DNA from: Mantis religiosa
Taxonomy: Eukaryota; Arthropoda; Insecta; Mantodea; Mantidae
Direction: 5' to 3'
Assembly (NCBI GenBank): GCA_030765055.1
Contig: CM060955.1
Location: forward strand, 103,464,201-103,528,200
Length of the DNA stretch: 64,000 nt
Below are positions 63,626 to 64,000 of the stretch, one piece after another; position 1 is the first letter of the stretch, and each line of letters opens with the position of its first letter. The notes under the pieces are model-generated. The model searched no databases, had not been told where the DNA came from, and was given only the letters and a program-made list of their open reading frames with translations. The position numbers and the translations under genes are program-made.

Positions 63626-64000
63626 TACGATCCATATAAACCTGAACCATTTCAATAGGAACCAATAACAGGAAACACGTGCAACTTTGGGAGAATATAA
63701 TACACAAATGGGAAATTACATTACACTGTTTACATCTCATAAAAATGTTGGAAGTGTTCTCCACCAGCATCTATACATGTTTGCACTCGTCTCATATTAT
63801 TCTCTGAAATTTTACGGAGTGTTACTTATTTCGGTTTGAATGGATTCCTTGAGAACACCAATTGTACGTGGTCTATTCCAGTATACTCTATTTTTAGATA
63901 CCCCCACATGAAAAAAACAGGTGAGGTTAGGTCAGGGGATCTGGGAGGCCACAGACCTCTTAAGATTATTCGATTATCAAAGAAACTGGTTACAAGTTCA
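63626..64000 (-). mobile_element. third copy of the foldback-family transposon, cut by the window end
   Basis: Terminus CGATCCATATAAACCTGAAC at 63628-63647 followed by the minus-strand transposase C-terminus (the DAGG and MRRVQT region near 63760-63800), colinear with the left halves of elements A and B up to the window edge. Whether it also folds back cannot be seen. Confidence 0.75.

Overview
This is a stretch of repeat-rich animal genomic DNA, almost certainly from an insect. The evidence is AT-rich intergenic sequence, mariner, hAT, Penelope, Gypsy and RTE-like elements, tRNA-derived SINEs, and a short nuclear copy of mitochondrial cytochrome b that reads like insect mtDNA. A large-genome polyneopteran (cockroach, termite or stick insect) would fit, but that is inference. 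I found no intact host protein-coding gene, no rRNA and no true tRNA gene. Every recognisable protein is a transposon remnant, nearly all broken by stops and frameshifts.

Layout. 0-10 kb: mariner remnant with inverted termini (24-1898), hAT C-terminal fragment (2.7-3.1 kb), deleted Tc1/mariner-type copies (4.85-5.5 kb, 6.0-6.9 kb), SINE pieces. 10.6-11.3 kb: LINE C-terminal remnant. 14.8-16.0 kb: Penelope-like element with a GIY-YIG domain and inverted terminal repeats, each carrying a hammerhead-ribozyme motif. 16.2-18.2 kb: foldback DDE-transposase element disrupted by two related non-LTR insertions, each with a target-site duplication. 19.6-20.1 kb: solo Gypsy LTR. 24.3-25.4 kb: SINE with target-site duplication, then a tRNA-like hairpin repeat. 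25.9 kb: NUMT. 27-28 kb: LINE RNase H region. 28.5-29.65 kb: second foldback element with a solo LTR inside. 29.8-32.3 kb: internally deleted Gypsy element with nearly identical LTRs and one long fused ORF. 33.4 kb: heat-shock-element array with a TATA box. 34-35 kb: SINEs. 37.4-39.5 kb: Crypton-like tyrosine-recombinase remnant (+), a palindromic MITE and a hAT transposase pseudogene (-). 40.4-43.5 kb: SINEs, a decayed Penelope copy and a cluster of tRNA-like repeats. 44-46.3 kb: SINE-B and a second hAT fragment. 48.2-49.4 kb: mariner-type copy with a catalytic deletion. 51.2-52.5 kb: FLYWCH/MULE transposase pseudogene. 54.7-55.3 kb: full-length SINE-B with a 15-bp target-site duplication. 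56.1-59.0 kb: one non-LTR element inserted into another, the inner one ending in about 203 GAA repeats. 61.4-62.6 kb: mariner with terminal repeats and TA duplications but a lost catalytic residue. 63.6 kb to the end: a third copy of the foldback-family transposase.

The window therefore records successive transposition with several resolved layers of nesting. The least ordinary items are the Penelope hammerhead motifs (one intact, one with a core mutation), the non-LTR family whose GAA-type 3' tails have grown into long microsatellites, the in-frame-deleted Gypsy element, the foldback transposase duplications and the tRNA-like hairpin repeats. Element-family names rest on motif recognition by eye; no database search was run.
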